Assembly: GCA_004565275.1 (NCBI GenBank)
Contig: SDOX01000019.1
Span: 368,340 to 432,339, forward strand
Length of the DNA: 64,000 bases
Direction of reading: 5' to 3'
DNA from: Nannochloropsis salina CCMP1776
Taxonomy: Eukaryota > Sar > Eustigmatophyceae > Eustigmatales > Monodopsidaceae
The position numbers and the translations under genes were made by a program. Under the pieces are notes generated by a model that was not told where the DNA came from, made no database searches, and saw only the letters and a program-made list of their open reading frames with translations. Within the stretch, counting starts at the first letter, position 1, and the number at the start of each line of letters is the position of its first letter. Of this stretch, positions 53,029 to 61,942 are shown piece after piece.

Positions 53029-53827
53029 GTTGTCTGTGCTATGCTAAGAGGCTCCCCCCCCTCAAGGTACGGCGCTTCACGGAGCACGGCCGTGCTCAAG
53101 ACAAGGGATTCGAGTGCACAACCTGAGATTCTGCAAGCCTGAGACGGACTCGAGTCGCCTCTCTGTACTTGTATAACTTGGATTTGAAAGGAGAAACAGA
53201 ACATGACTCGGTTGCTTTTAATTAAACGAAGTAATTTCAGTCATACCAAGTGATGAGGGCCCGGAGGCGAAGCCGGGGTGGCCAGCGACGGGCAACGTCC
53301 TCGTCGAAAACACTGTGCGCTCGATACGCTTCCCCGCTCCCACCCAAGTCACGCGAATGCAAGTCAAAAATGCTTCACACCGCTCACAATATGGATTTTC
53401 AGCCGAGAAGCTGCAATGTGACATGGTATGAAGGGACACAGAAGTCCCAGGCACGGGAACGGAGAGACTCGATGTGAAGAAGGAGTCAGACAAGGACAAA
53501 AGCTCACACTCCGAGTCAAAAATGCCTATCACGATGCGGCGGGGCACGCAAACGCGACTCATCGCGCTCTTTGCTCGTCTTGCCCGCCTTTCATCCAGTG
53601 CGGCCGCTCTGCAGGCGCGCGGGGCGGCCGGTCGAAAGTCCTGCTTCTTCAGCGAGGGAGGCCAGCGGGGAGGGAGGACGCGGGCTGGGGCAGGCCGCGA
53701 CACTCAATTCATGCTTTTCTGTGCTTCTTGCCGTCCCTCGCACAATGACGATTGTGATACTCAACCTATGTGTGCTACGCCAGGTACAAGCGCTCCCTCG
53801 AGGTTCCATCCGTGTCAGGCGACTGTC
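53029..53827. other. Divergent region between the ELM2-PHD gene and TAF8
   Basis: About 800 bp. The TAF8 frame is open upstream to 53474 with in-frame ATGs. The extra residues are Arg/Ala-rich and unlike TAF8, so they are treated as 5'UTR. A minus-strand ORF (53703-53218) lacks an ATG at its start and any known domain. Confidence 0.4.
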
Positions 53828-54622
53828 ATGGCCCCAAAATCACTTTCACACTCAAGGCTCCACGCACCAGCACAACCTCTAACCCGGTATCACCATTGTG
53901 GAGAGGCAGATACATTTGCTTTAGCCGTAACCCGACAAGCCGTGGCACAAGCAGCGTTGGCGGTGGGCTGCAAAGAGACTTATCCATCTGTCCTGGATGC
54001 CCTCACGGATCTCGTCCGCGACTACATTGTAGCAGTAGGCGTAGAAGCGCAATCCAAAGCTGAGGCCGGTGGGAGAACGCGTGCTACATTGCTTGATGTG
54101 TTAGCGGCGCTTGAGGTACCGCAGCAAGAGAATGCCCGGGATCGCTACGAAATGGATTGGCGGGCTCTGCGGGGTTTCGCTTTCCAGGGGGACGATACCC
54201 AGCTAGACCGCCCTGAAGCTTTCCAGTGGTATCAACCATTCCACACGCACATCCCACCCTTTCCTGTCCGCAGCCGCATCTATGTAGAAAATTGTCGGAG
54301 AAGTCGTAAGAGAGCGCTGCCGGTGGATCGAAGCTCGGACGTCGACAGCCGTGGTCGTGAAACTAATGAAAGGGAAGAAGTTGCTGGCGGGCGAAGCGCT
54401 TACCCGCGCCCAGCCTTCGTACCCTCATTTCTGCCTCCATTTCCGCCAGAGCACACATTTCGTAAGACGGCGGTCAAGGCATCGACAAAATTAGATGACC
54501 CAGTCGCTATTCAACGGCATCGCATCGCTACAAAGCAGCTCGTTCTCAAAACTATCGCGCGGCAAAATCTCGCCTCTGTGAATCCGAAAGGTGAGAAAGA
54601 CGGAAACTGTGCGGAAGCGTAA
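53828..54622 (+). CDS. TAF8: Transcription initiation factor TFIID subunit 8
   Basis: An intronless gene. ATG 53828 gives 264 residues. A histone fold at about 28-105 (ADTFALAVTRQAVAQAA, YPSVLDALTDLVRDYIV, TRATLLDVLAALE) is followed by the TAF8-specific C-terminal element FVPSFLPPFPPEHTFRKT near 197-214, which in TAF8 joins it to the rest of TFIID. TAF8 pairs with TAF10 and helps bring it into the nucleus. An arginine/lysine patch (RRSRKRALP) lies between the two. Animal TAF8 is about 310 residues. The tail here is short. Upstream in-frame ATGs exist, but that sequence is not TAF8-like. It shares its upstream region with the ELM2-PHD gene. Confidence 0.88.
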   Translation: MAPKSLSHSRLHAPAQPLTRYHHCGEADTFALAVTRQAVAQAALAVGCKETYPSVLDALTDLVRDYIVAVGVEAQSKAEAGGRTRATLLDVLAALEVPQQENARDRYEMDWRALRGFAFQGDDTQLDRPEAFQWYQPFHTHIPPFPVRSRIYVENCRRSRKRALPVDRSSDVDSRGRETNEREEVAGGRSAYPRPAFVPSFLPPFPPEHTFRKTAVKASTKLDDPVAIQRHRIATKQLVLKTIARQNLASVNPKGEKDGNCAEA

Positions 54623-54741
54623 TCGATACCAGGTAGAGATCTGGCACTGTATGCTCAATGGTAAGGCAGAGAAGAGCCAGGTCCCTTGTTGAGAGTCTTC
54701 GATCGATTGAAACACTTGTAAAACGATTTTTTCCAGAATCA

Positions 54742-54747
54742 AATAAA
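54742..54747 (+). terminator. Possible polyadenylation signal of TAF8
   Basis: A sense AATAAA 120 bp after the TAF8 stop, just before the convergent stop of the propeller gene. Confidence 0.35.
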
Positions 54748-54815
54748 GTGCTTTCTTCTACAACACACTTTTTGTTAAATTGTGGCCCTATTCTTTAGAA
54801 TTTTCGTTGAATTAC

Positions 54816-57800
54816 TCATAAGTTGCTAATTCTAAAGACGGCTAAGCGTTCATGATCTAATATCAACAAATCACCGCTTGTCGCGTCCAAATCGACATCT
54901 GAAACGGAACTCCTTCCATCTGGAAAAACTGAGCCCCTAGCTTGAATTTCATGTGTTATAAGGTCGAGCGTATACAAGTGGCCTTTCGCGGCGAATAGAA
55001 TCGAAAGCACGCCTGTAGGACCAGCCGGGCCTACCACCCATGCACGTCCTGCAGGCGCAACACGCGAAGGAGTGGAAGGCAAGAATATTCGGACCAATCT
55101 ATCCAGGCAAACGTCCTGCGTATTGTCTCGGTCGCCCTCCTCACAAATTGTGCAAAGGTCAACACACAAAGCTGGAGCACTCCGAAGAAGGACAAGGCAG
55201 ACTTTGTTTCCTCCATGACCTGGAACGCCGCAGTCGCACACATTCGCGCCCAATAAATCTGCATCAGTTAAAAACAGTGCCTTGCTGGTAGCAAATTCAT
55301 GGAATTGGATGGCCAGCCGACATTGCTCAGAGTCAACAGTTGTAAGGACTCCCCAGCCTGTTTCCACTGAATGGCAGTACTCACGCACTTTTGAGTCAAT
55401 GCCCGAACTACTCAAATCAAGCCGGTCAAACAACTTTGTGGGAGCGCGTGAACTCCCCCCTTCCAAATTCAATACCCAGGTGAAGACAGACCGCTGCGTG
55501 ACCAATGCAATACATCCTCGGTCAAGCCAGCGCCAGAAGTGTAACGTCGTCTGGACAGGCTGTCGGGCCACACTCTTTCGGAGCACAAGGTCGTACACCT
55601 GCAGCACACCGGCTTGGCTCGTTTTGTTGGATCCCGCCGCTGCAGCAGAAGCATTGCTCTGTGAAGTGTTCGCCAGGGTATAGCAAGCGATCAACGCTGA
55701 CGGAAGAGGCTCCGTCTCACGAGACCAGGAAGACATACCAACAACCAAAATAGCGCTTCTCGCTTCAAAAGGGTAACGGTCACGGCGTGACGGTCCTCCC
55801 CTTGAGTCCGCGATTTCAAGCACGACGATAGCAACCTTTTGACGCGGTTGATCGTTTTCGTTTGTAGAGGAAAACTCTTCACGGAAACATAAGTGGCGTC
55901 CTCCACATGCAAAATACCCAGCCATGTCGTCGCGCATGACATTGGCTGGATTGACATCCAATTCTTCCGGCAAGAGTATAAGGTGCCGCTCGAGAGGTCG
56001 CGGGGATATGGGTCGATGTGTCGTCGTTGAACCAAGGCAATCAAACTCCTCCGCGGCTGCTTTATCATAGGACAAGGAATAGGGCTCGCTCGCCTCACCC
56101 AGTCCACCAGAAGCTTCGTCGCCTTTACCGGATCGAGCTGGAAAAGGTCTTGCTACCTGTCTAGCCGAATTTGGACTCCCACGCCTTGATCGTTGTCGTC
56201 CGGTCCTATCACAACTTGGCGGAGGGAGTGCATTCAAGAGATTTTCCATCCCTCCGCATGCAGATCCATCCAAATCCCCCCAAGTTCGCGAAGCATTAGC
56301 CTCCCGTTCTGGCCCCCTCAGCCTCGTCACCAGCCTTCCGTTGCTATTGTTCGACAGACAGGCAGGCTCAGTGCTGGAAGTATACGGTGGTAGGCCTAAA
56401 TTGCGGTCAGCGACCGCAAATGGCAAGAGAGAGGCCGGGTGTGACGACGTCGCTGTGGCACAGTCACCAAGCCGATTGTCCTTACTTTTATCGCTTCTAA
56501 TTTTGAAAGTCAATTTCTTTTTCCTCTCAGCTAGCTGTAGATAGCTCTCACGATTATCGTACAGAGCTTCCGCACTGCGTGCGCAAGCCCACATCCTTAC
56601 TTCCGTCATTTTATGACCATCGAGGTTGGGCCCAATTTCAAGTACTGTGCGACGAAGATCGCTATCTTTCAACGAAGGAAATTCCACTCGCAATTGGGCA
56701 GGCCATACGTCCTTCCCGCCCACATAGAGATTTACCAATGCCTGCTTGCTATTTGAGGCATCGATCTCGAGACTGAAAGCAACGTGAGTCCATTTACCAA
56801 CAAGAACCGCACCAGAGGCCGTACTCAAGGGTGTTTGACACCGTTCTGTCCAAAACATAAGCGCATCATCTGCCGACACCCCAAAAGCCCACACACAGGA
56901 AGGTTTACTGCTCAATGTCCTACGCACAGCCAGAATCTCTGGCGTAGAACATGTCGAAGACGATATCGGGCGCTGAATCCACATCTCCATCGTAAGACGA
57001 CTTCGTCCAGGGCTTTGCTGCGGCCCGTGATAAGGGCCTACATCCAGAGCAGATCCTCGTGCAATCAGCGCACTAAACCCGCGTCTCGCAGATGGTGTGT
57101 CTTCCTCAATCCATTCTGATACTCTTACACTGTTCCAGAAGGCATCCATGCCCATTTGTACCTTTACACCATCCCCCTGGTCGATAGGACACGTGCTTTC
57201 CAAACAAGTGATCGGCTGCCCTTGAGCGACGCTAACTGTGTGACCGTACTGAGATAAGTCCCCGATCTGGGCAAGCAGTGCGCTCGATTCGTCGCCAGGG
57301 ATTGGCGAAGCATTTAGATCATTGAATCTCAAGTAAAGAATCACGTTGTCTTCCTCTCCCCTTCCCTCACCCACCCCCCCGACCCAGTCCTCCCTGCCCC
57401 GTGGGGTATCTTCATCCAGCTCGCTCACTCCCGATACCCGATCTTGTAATGTCTCCGGTGCTGCCCTTCCCAACCATTCTTCAACACTGTTTAGCAATAA
57501 ATACCGTGCCGGTATGGGGCGTGCTAGGCCGCAAGAATAGGCTGTGGAACCTCCAACAGATTGGGGCATAGGAGTCAAGGCAGTGTTTGCGATATTAGAG
57601 AAAGTTGAAGAGGATTGCCAAGAGACAATGTTCTGATGAGACGTTTGCAGACCAGTCAGGATTGACTGTCGCCTTTGGGTGTCAAGAGGGAATATTTGTG
57701 AGCTGAGGTTATTGCCCACGACATCGGCGATATCAGCGTTCTGTTTGATTTCACGTCCAGAAATGTACGTCTGTGACGAAACCAGACGCCTCATCCATTG

Positions 57801-60800
57801 TAATGCTGAATTTAAATCGCACAGATTGTCAAATAAACCTGTATGATCGTCTGAAAATTGAATTCTGTCCAAGTCATGGAGGAGTAGAAGTTCGGCCATT
57901 TTCTCATCCTCGCCGGCTAGGTCAAACAGGTTCAATGCTATTTCGGCCTGGCCCGCGTGCCACGCCCGCTGTCCAACTCTTGCCAGTATATGACTGCCAC
58001 AGCGGAATCGTGGAGGAAGCATCGCCCCCGCTTGTTGAACTTCATCCTGTTTTTCTATAATCCCGCCCGTTGCTTCGACCAAGGCCTGTCGCCACTGCGA
58101 GCTCTGAGCCGCAAGTCCAATTGTCATAGCGAATGAAAGCCAAGGTCTAGATTTTCGTACATTCTCTTCGTGTGCATTTCCAACAATAGGAAATGGTTCG
58201 CCATCACACAAAATATCGGACAATCTCCTCACACCTGCGAGCTCTGATGCCCAGTAACTATATCCTGCGCGCGAGAGCGCCGCACATGTCCAGCTGGTAG
58301 CACCTGTCGTGGCGCCCGGCCCCTCTTCAGGCGCGTAACGATCTTGTGGTACCGCCAGGGGGCCGAAGCAAGTCAATACTTCCCTTATGTGTCCCGCGCG
58401 CATCGTACTTTGATCTACACTACGGGCTCGTGAGGTGGAGTAAGCGGTGGACGACGTGGATAGTACTCGATGGGGCCATGCTAGCAGGCCCAATAGCAGT
58501 GGTTCAAGGGGGAACAAAGGTCGCGTAAGTACCCGAATTTCGCGAGCCTCACCGCACTTTGCGGCATACACCAAGCGGTCAGATAGTGCCGTAATAAGGA
58601 ACGAGTCTTCTCCAGCATGCGTTTGTTTGAGACTGCACAGATGTCGGAGTCCGCACTGACTTATGGAGTCAGCGTGGGGGTCTATACTCAAGTACAGAAC
58701 TCGCCCATCCACAAAAGAGACGACAGGTGTATGTCCCAGCCATACAAGTCCGCAAGGTTTTGAATACGTTTTGACACAGGCCAAGATAGCCAAGTCCGCT
58801 GAAAGAAGCATGAGCCGTTGAGAGGTCGCGACTGCAAAAATAGCAGATTCGATGCACTGCCCTTCGCTTGTTCGACGGTGGACTTCTATCACCCTTTCGT
58901 CTTCAAAAAGGCACAATGACTGTGTCGCATTTGCATCATCTGTGTGTTTTCCCGCTGCGTCGTAGAACGTCAATTTAAGCAATTCTTCGTTGGTGTAACT
59001 GCCATCTTGAGTTAAGGAAGTCGCTCTCTTTTGTGCTGCACAAAGAATGTCGACAGAGGCCTCGCCAGTCTCTGAGGCCCCGAATGTACAGGGGGTCAAT
59101 AACCTTGTAATCGCGCGTTTTTTGAATCCGCCATGCCCCACAAAATCTTCTGCTTTGGTGCACCGCATCACTTTCCAAACTTTTTTTTGATTGTCAAGCT
59201 CTCTGTTCGCCTGCAGCTGGACCACGACAGTAGTGATGCTGCCTTTGCGTGCATTCTCACAAAAGGTAGGCTGAAGAAGAGCAATTTTGCACGATGATAG
59301 AAAGAGAGCATCGAATGTTATGCCCGCGTCCTCAAAACAGAACGAGCCACGCTTGATAGTACCAGCCTTGGGATTTTCCTCTTCTTCCCTACAAGGTCTT
59401 GATCCACTGCGTACCACTACGTAAGCCAAGGGGCCCGTATCACGCATAACCCTCTTATCATTCAGCACTGGTTGCAAAATCCTGGATAAAACAATGATTG
59501 TTGATGCATCTGGACTAATAAGGAGCGAATGGGGCATCAACAGAGTCTGATCGTCAAGTCCAAAATGTAGCGACATAGAATCTGACACGCCAAGACTGGA
59601 TAATAAGCCAACAAATTCATCTCCGTAAGTCGGCAGTAGAAAGGTTGCACCAATGGGATCATTATCGCATAAGTCTTCATTCCTCCCTCTTTGCATGCTC
59701 TCTAGCGTCTGAGTTGCCAAGATAGCCTTAAAAATAAAAGATCCCGGATAAGGGAGAGGGCCTTTTTTTCTATTTGTTGTGACTGTAATCTTGCCTAAGT
59801 TATCGGCTTTCGAGTCGCTCTGACGAGCAGCAAAGGTAAGGCGTGATTGTATCCAGAAGATGTAGGGGACAGGTGAGTACGTCACAGGTGAGGCTTTCAG
59901 AGTCGAGGTCCCTTCTAATTTTCCTGAAAATGTCTGGTCCATGAACTCTCGTTGCCCCATGGCCGCCAGACGCGAAGGCACCATCTGCGACGACTGGGAT
60001 AGTTGCTCAGCGAGTCTTCCAAAAAATACTCTATCCCCGTCGTGATGTTCCTCCAGGAGAACAAGATTAGAGCTACGCCTTTGAAAAGCAAGGAAACGCG
60101 CCTTGTGAGGTGCAATTACATCCCACATGACAATGGATGTCGGGAGGAGCAGCAACACTGCTATCTGCATCTCGTAGGAGTGGTCCTCATTTTGAAGGCA
60201 AGCGAACAAAAAAGGGCCCTTTTCTGCCAGAAATGATATCCAACCAATGCGAGCCGGCAAACAGGCCAGCTTGCAAGTTTGCAGGGGCAAGGCAGCCCCC
60301 TTCAGGCTCAGCGACCTGTCACCCTTCTGTGCTTCACACCGCTGAAGCAACTGCATCGACCACACTGCCACTTCTCCCCGTGTACTCCCGGCTATTACGA
60401 GTTCTGGCGCTAAGCTGAAGGACACAGAAGAGAGGGCGCCTTGAAAGTCACCTGGACACTTGAGAGCAGCCACAGGTAGAAGAAGCAGCTTTCTGGCTGC
60501 TCGGATGGAGAAAAATGAGCTAGCACCTCTTCCCAGGCTTGATAGGTCATTCTCTTGCCCTGTTTCGACATCGCTGTCATCCTCGTCATCGTGGTCGCTG
60601 CCTCTCTGGTGCTCGCTTTCGCTGGAGCAGTGAGGTGTGACTTGGGTGCCATCTTCTCTAGCCAACGCACTGATGTCATACAAATGCAAAACTCCATCCT
60701 GGAAAGCCACGCAAAGCAAGGGCCGAGATTCGTGGCATGTCAAATGCATAACATGCGATTTTTTGCGTGTAGAGTCGAAGGACGACAGAAGCTGTGAGCC

Positions 60801-61358
60801 CAGTCTCAATTCGTCGACGGAGGGCGTGAGTTTGACAAGGCGCAGATGGTTCGGTGTGTTGCTTCCGCTCGGCAGACCTCCATGATTTCTCATAACAGTG
60901 AAAAACAAAGCTGACGACAAGCCTGTAGAGCTCGAGGCTACATAATCAACGCAGCTCCTCAAACTTTTCCTGCCGCCAACAATAGCACTAGTGCTCATGA
61001 CTCTTCTCCCGGCACTCGTCTCCTCACCAGGTGGACCGCACAGCACTACTGTATCTCGCAGCGAATAGAAACTTCCGTGGGCTGCCCCAACATCCCAGAT
61101 TTCCATCAAACCCGAGTCAAGAAAGGCAGCCAGAAACGTGTGTCCTGTGATAGTGGTGCTGAGGGCAAGTTGAGCTATAGGTCCACTGCATTCCAATTCG
61201 CTGACCAAGCTGCATGTACCGCTAGAGTGACTGGAATTTCCGACTTCGCTTGCAACTTCACGGACAATTCGCGGGGCTACCTTCCTGTCCACTAGAAACA
61301 CACTTGTGCGATCTGGTCGCGCTGCCGCTACCCATGATGACCCTCCAGCTTGCATCAT
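54816..61358 (-). CDS. Giant beta-propeller (WD40-like) protein with inserted LamG/ConA-like domain
   Basis: An intronless frame of 2180 residues from ATG 61358 (a second ATG follows at once). The N-terminal ~700 residues have WD40-like strands (ALSTTITGHTFLAAFLDSG, LMEIWDVG, VLHLYDIS, GEVAVWSM), interrupted by an acidic loop (DHDDEDDSDVETG). Residues ~1080-1280 are helical (EIALNLFDLAGEDEKMAELL), like the solenoid that follows propellers in vesicle-coat proteins. At ~1340-1620 a concanavalin-like LamG segment appears (NVILYLRFNDL, TMEMWIQRP, GKWTHVAFSLE, MTEVRMWACARSAEALYDN). Beta-rich sequence continues to the end (DVDLDATSGDLLILDHERL). Propeller plus solenoid recalls TSET TTRAY or other coat proteins. 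This is inference only. It shares a divergent region with the P4-ATPase. Confidence 0.68.
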   Translation of the reverse strand: MMQAGGSSWVAAARPDRTSVFLVDRKVAPRIVREVASEVGNSSHSSGTCSLVSELECSGPIAQLALSTTITGHTFLAAFLDSGLMEIWDVGAAHGSFYSLRDTVVLCGPPGEETSAGRRVMSTSAIVGGRKSLRSCVDYVASSSTGLSSALFFTVMRNHGGLPSGSNTPNHLRLVKLTPSVDELRLGSQLLSSFDSTRKKSHVMHLTCHESRPLLCVAFQDGVLHLYDISALAREDGTQVTPHCSSESEHQRGSDHDDEDDSDVETGQENDLSSLGRGASSFFSIRAARKLLLLPVAALKCPGDFQGALSSVSFSLAPELVIAGSTRGEVAVWSMQLLQRCEAQKGDRSLSLKGAALPLQTCKLACLPARIGWISFLAEKGPFLFACLQNEDHSYEMQIAVLLLLPTSIVMWDVIAPHKARFLAFQRRSSNLVLLEEHHDGDRVFFGRLAEQLSQSSQMVPSRLAAMGQREFMDQTFSGKLEGTSTLKASPVTYSPVPYIFWIQSRLTFAARQSDSKADNLGKITVTTNRKKGPLPYPGSFIFKAILATQTLESMQRGRNEDLCDNDPIGATFLLPTYGDEFVGLLSSLGVSDSMSLHFGLDDQTLLMPHSLLISPDASTIIVLSRILQPVLNDKRVMRDTGPLAYVVVRSGSRPCREEEENPKAGTIKRGSFCFEDAGITFDALFLSSCKIALLQPTFCENARKGSITTVVVQLQANRELDNQKKVWKVMRCTKAEDFVGHGGFKKRAITRLLTPCTFGASETGEASVDILCAAQKRATSLTQDGSYTNEELLKLTFYDAAGKHTDDANATQSLCLFEDERVIEVHRRTSEGQCIESAIFAVATSQRLMLLSADLAILACVKTYSKPCGLVWLGHTPVVSFVDGRVLYLSIDPHADSISQCGLRHLCSLKQTHAGEDSFLITALSDRLVYAAKCGEAREIRVLTRPLFPLEPLLLGLLAWPHRVLSTSSTAYSTSRARSVDQSTMRAGHIREVLTCFGPLAVPQDRYAPEEGPGATTGATSWTCAALSRAGYSYWASELAGVRRLSDILCDGEPFPIVGNAHEENVRKSRPWLSFAMTIGLAAQSSQWRQALVEATGGIIEKQDEVQQAGAMLPPRFRCGSHILARVGQRAWHAGQAEIALNLFDLAGEDEKMAELLLLHDLDRIQFSDDHTGLFDNLCDLNSALQWMRRLVSSQTYISGREIKQNADIADVVGNNLSSQIFPLDTQRRQSILTGLQTSHQNIVSWQSSSTFSNIANTALTPMPQSVGGSTAYSCGLARPIPARYLLLNSVEEWLGRAAPETLQDRVSGVSELDEDTPRGREDWVGGVGEGRGEEDNVILYLRFNDLNASPIPGDESSALLAQIGDLSQYGHTVSVAQGQPITCLESTCPIDQGDGVKVQMGMDAFWNSVRVSEWIEEDTPSARRGFSALIARGSALDVGPYHGPQQSPGRSRLTMEMWIQRPISSSTCSTPEILAVRRTLSSKPSCVWAFGVSADDALMFWTERCQTPLSTASGAVLVGKWTHVAFSLEIDASNSKQALVNLYVGGKDVWPAQLRVEFPSLKDSDLRRTVLEIGPNLDGHKMTEVRMWACARSAEALYDNRESYLQLAERKKKLTFKIRSDKSKDNRLGDCATATSSHPASLLPFAVADRNLGLPPYTSSTEPACLSNNSNGRLVTRLRGPEREANASRTWGDLDGSACGGMENLLNALPPPSCDRTGRQRSRRGSPNSARQVARPFPARSGKGDEASGGLGEASEPYSLSYDKAAAEEFDCLGSTTTHRPISPRPLERHLILLPEELDVNPANVMRDDMAGYFACGGRHLCFREEFSSTNENDQPRQKVAIVVLEIADSRGGPSRRDRYPFEARSAILVVGMSSWSRETEPLPSALIACYTLANTSQSNASAAAAGSNKTSQAGVLQVYDLVLRKSVARQPVQTTLHFWRWLDRGCIALVTQRSVFTWVLNLEGGSSRAPTKLFDRLDLSSSGIDSKVREYCHSVETGWGVLTTVDSEQCRLAIQFHEFATSKALFLTDADLLGANVCDCGVPGHGGNKVCLVLLRSAPALCVDLCTICEEGDRDNTQDVCLDRLVRIFLPSTPSRVAPAGRAWVVGPAGPTGVLSILFAAKGHLYTLDLITHEIQARGSVFPDGRSSVSDVDLDATSGDLLILDHERLAVFRISNL

Positions 61359-61942
61359 CGCCTCCAATTTGAAGGAGTGGGCGTTGTCTAACCCGCTTCA
61401 GCCAAGCGGAAAGCGAAAGGCGAAAAGGGCGAGTAGTAGCGCATAGAGATGAGATTAATGTTAGACCTTCGAGGTCAGCGTACGCTAGGAGGGGGCGCTT
61501 GAGCAACCCCGGCAAGCCGCCTTGCTTGTCTGCAAGCCTCTTGAAAAGTAGCCATCATGCCGCCTCTAAAGTGATGAAAGGGGAAGAAAAGAAGGGTGTG
61601 GGTGAGTAGAGCGTCCGTTAATGATACTTTGGTTGTTTCCCCTGAGTGATAACTTCCAATTCTCTTGCTTGCACCGTTGGTCTGGGTGTGATGTTGCAGC
61701 TTGCAGGACCGGGCTCGCGCCTCGATGTGGCTCGAGACGCTTGGGACGGGCGGCTTGAGAACCCCAGGCGCTCCTTATCCCCATCATGACCATTTTCTGG
61801 CATGTTGCCGCAAATGAATGCCTCATGAGTGTCATGCCTTCTCCTAAACATGTTACTCGTGCTGTGTGCAGAAGAGGCATTATTAACTGTGCAAGGGATC
61901 ACGCAGAACAAGCGTTGCCCCGCCCATGGCTCACTTTGAAAA
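61359..61942. other. Divergent promoter region (propeller gene / P4-ATPase)
   Basis: 584 bp between opposite starts. Overlapping small ORFs have no recognisable content. Confidence 0.4.

Noticed and set aside
53218-53703. Minus-strand ORF of 161 codons
   Set aside because: It starts at a non-ATG codon, has no recognisable domain and overlaps the TAF8 upstream frame.
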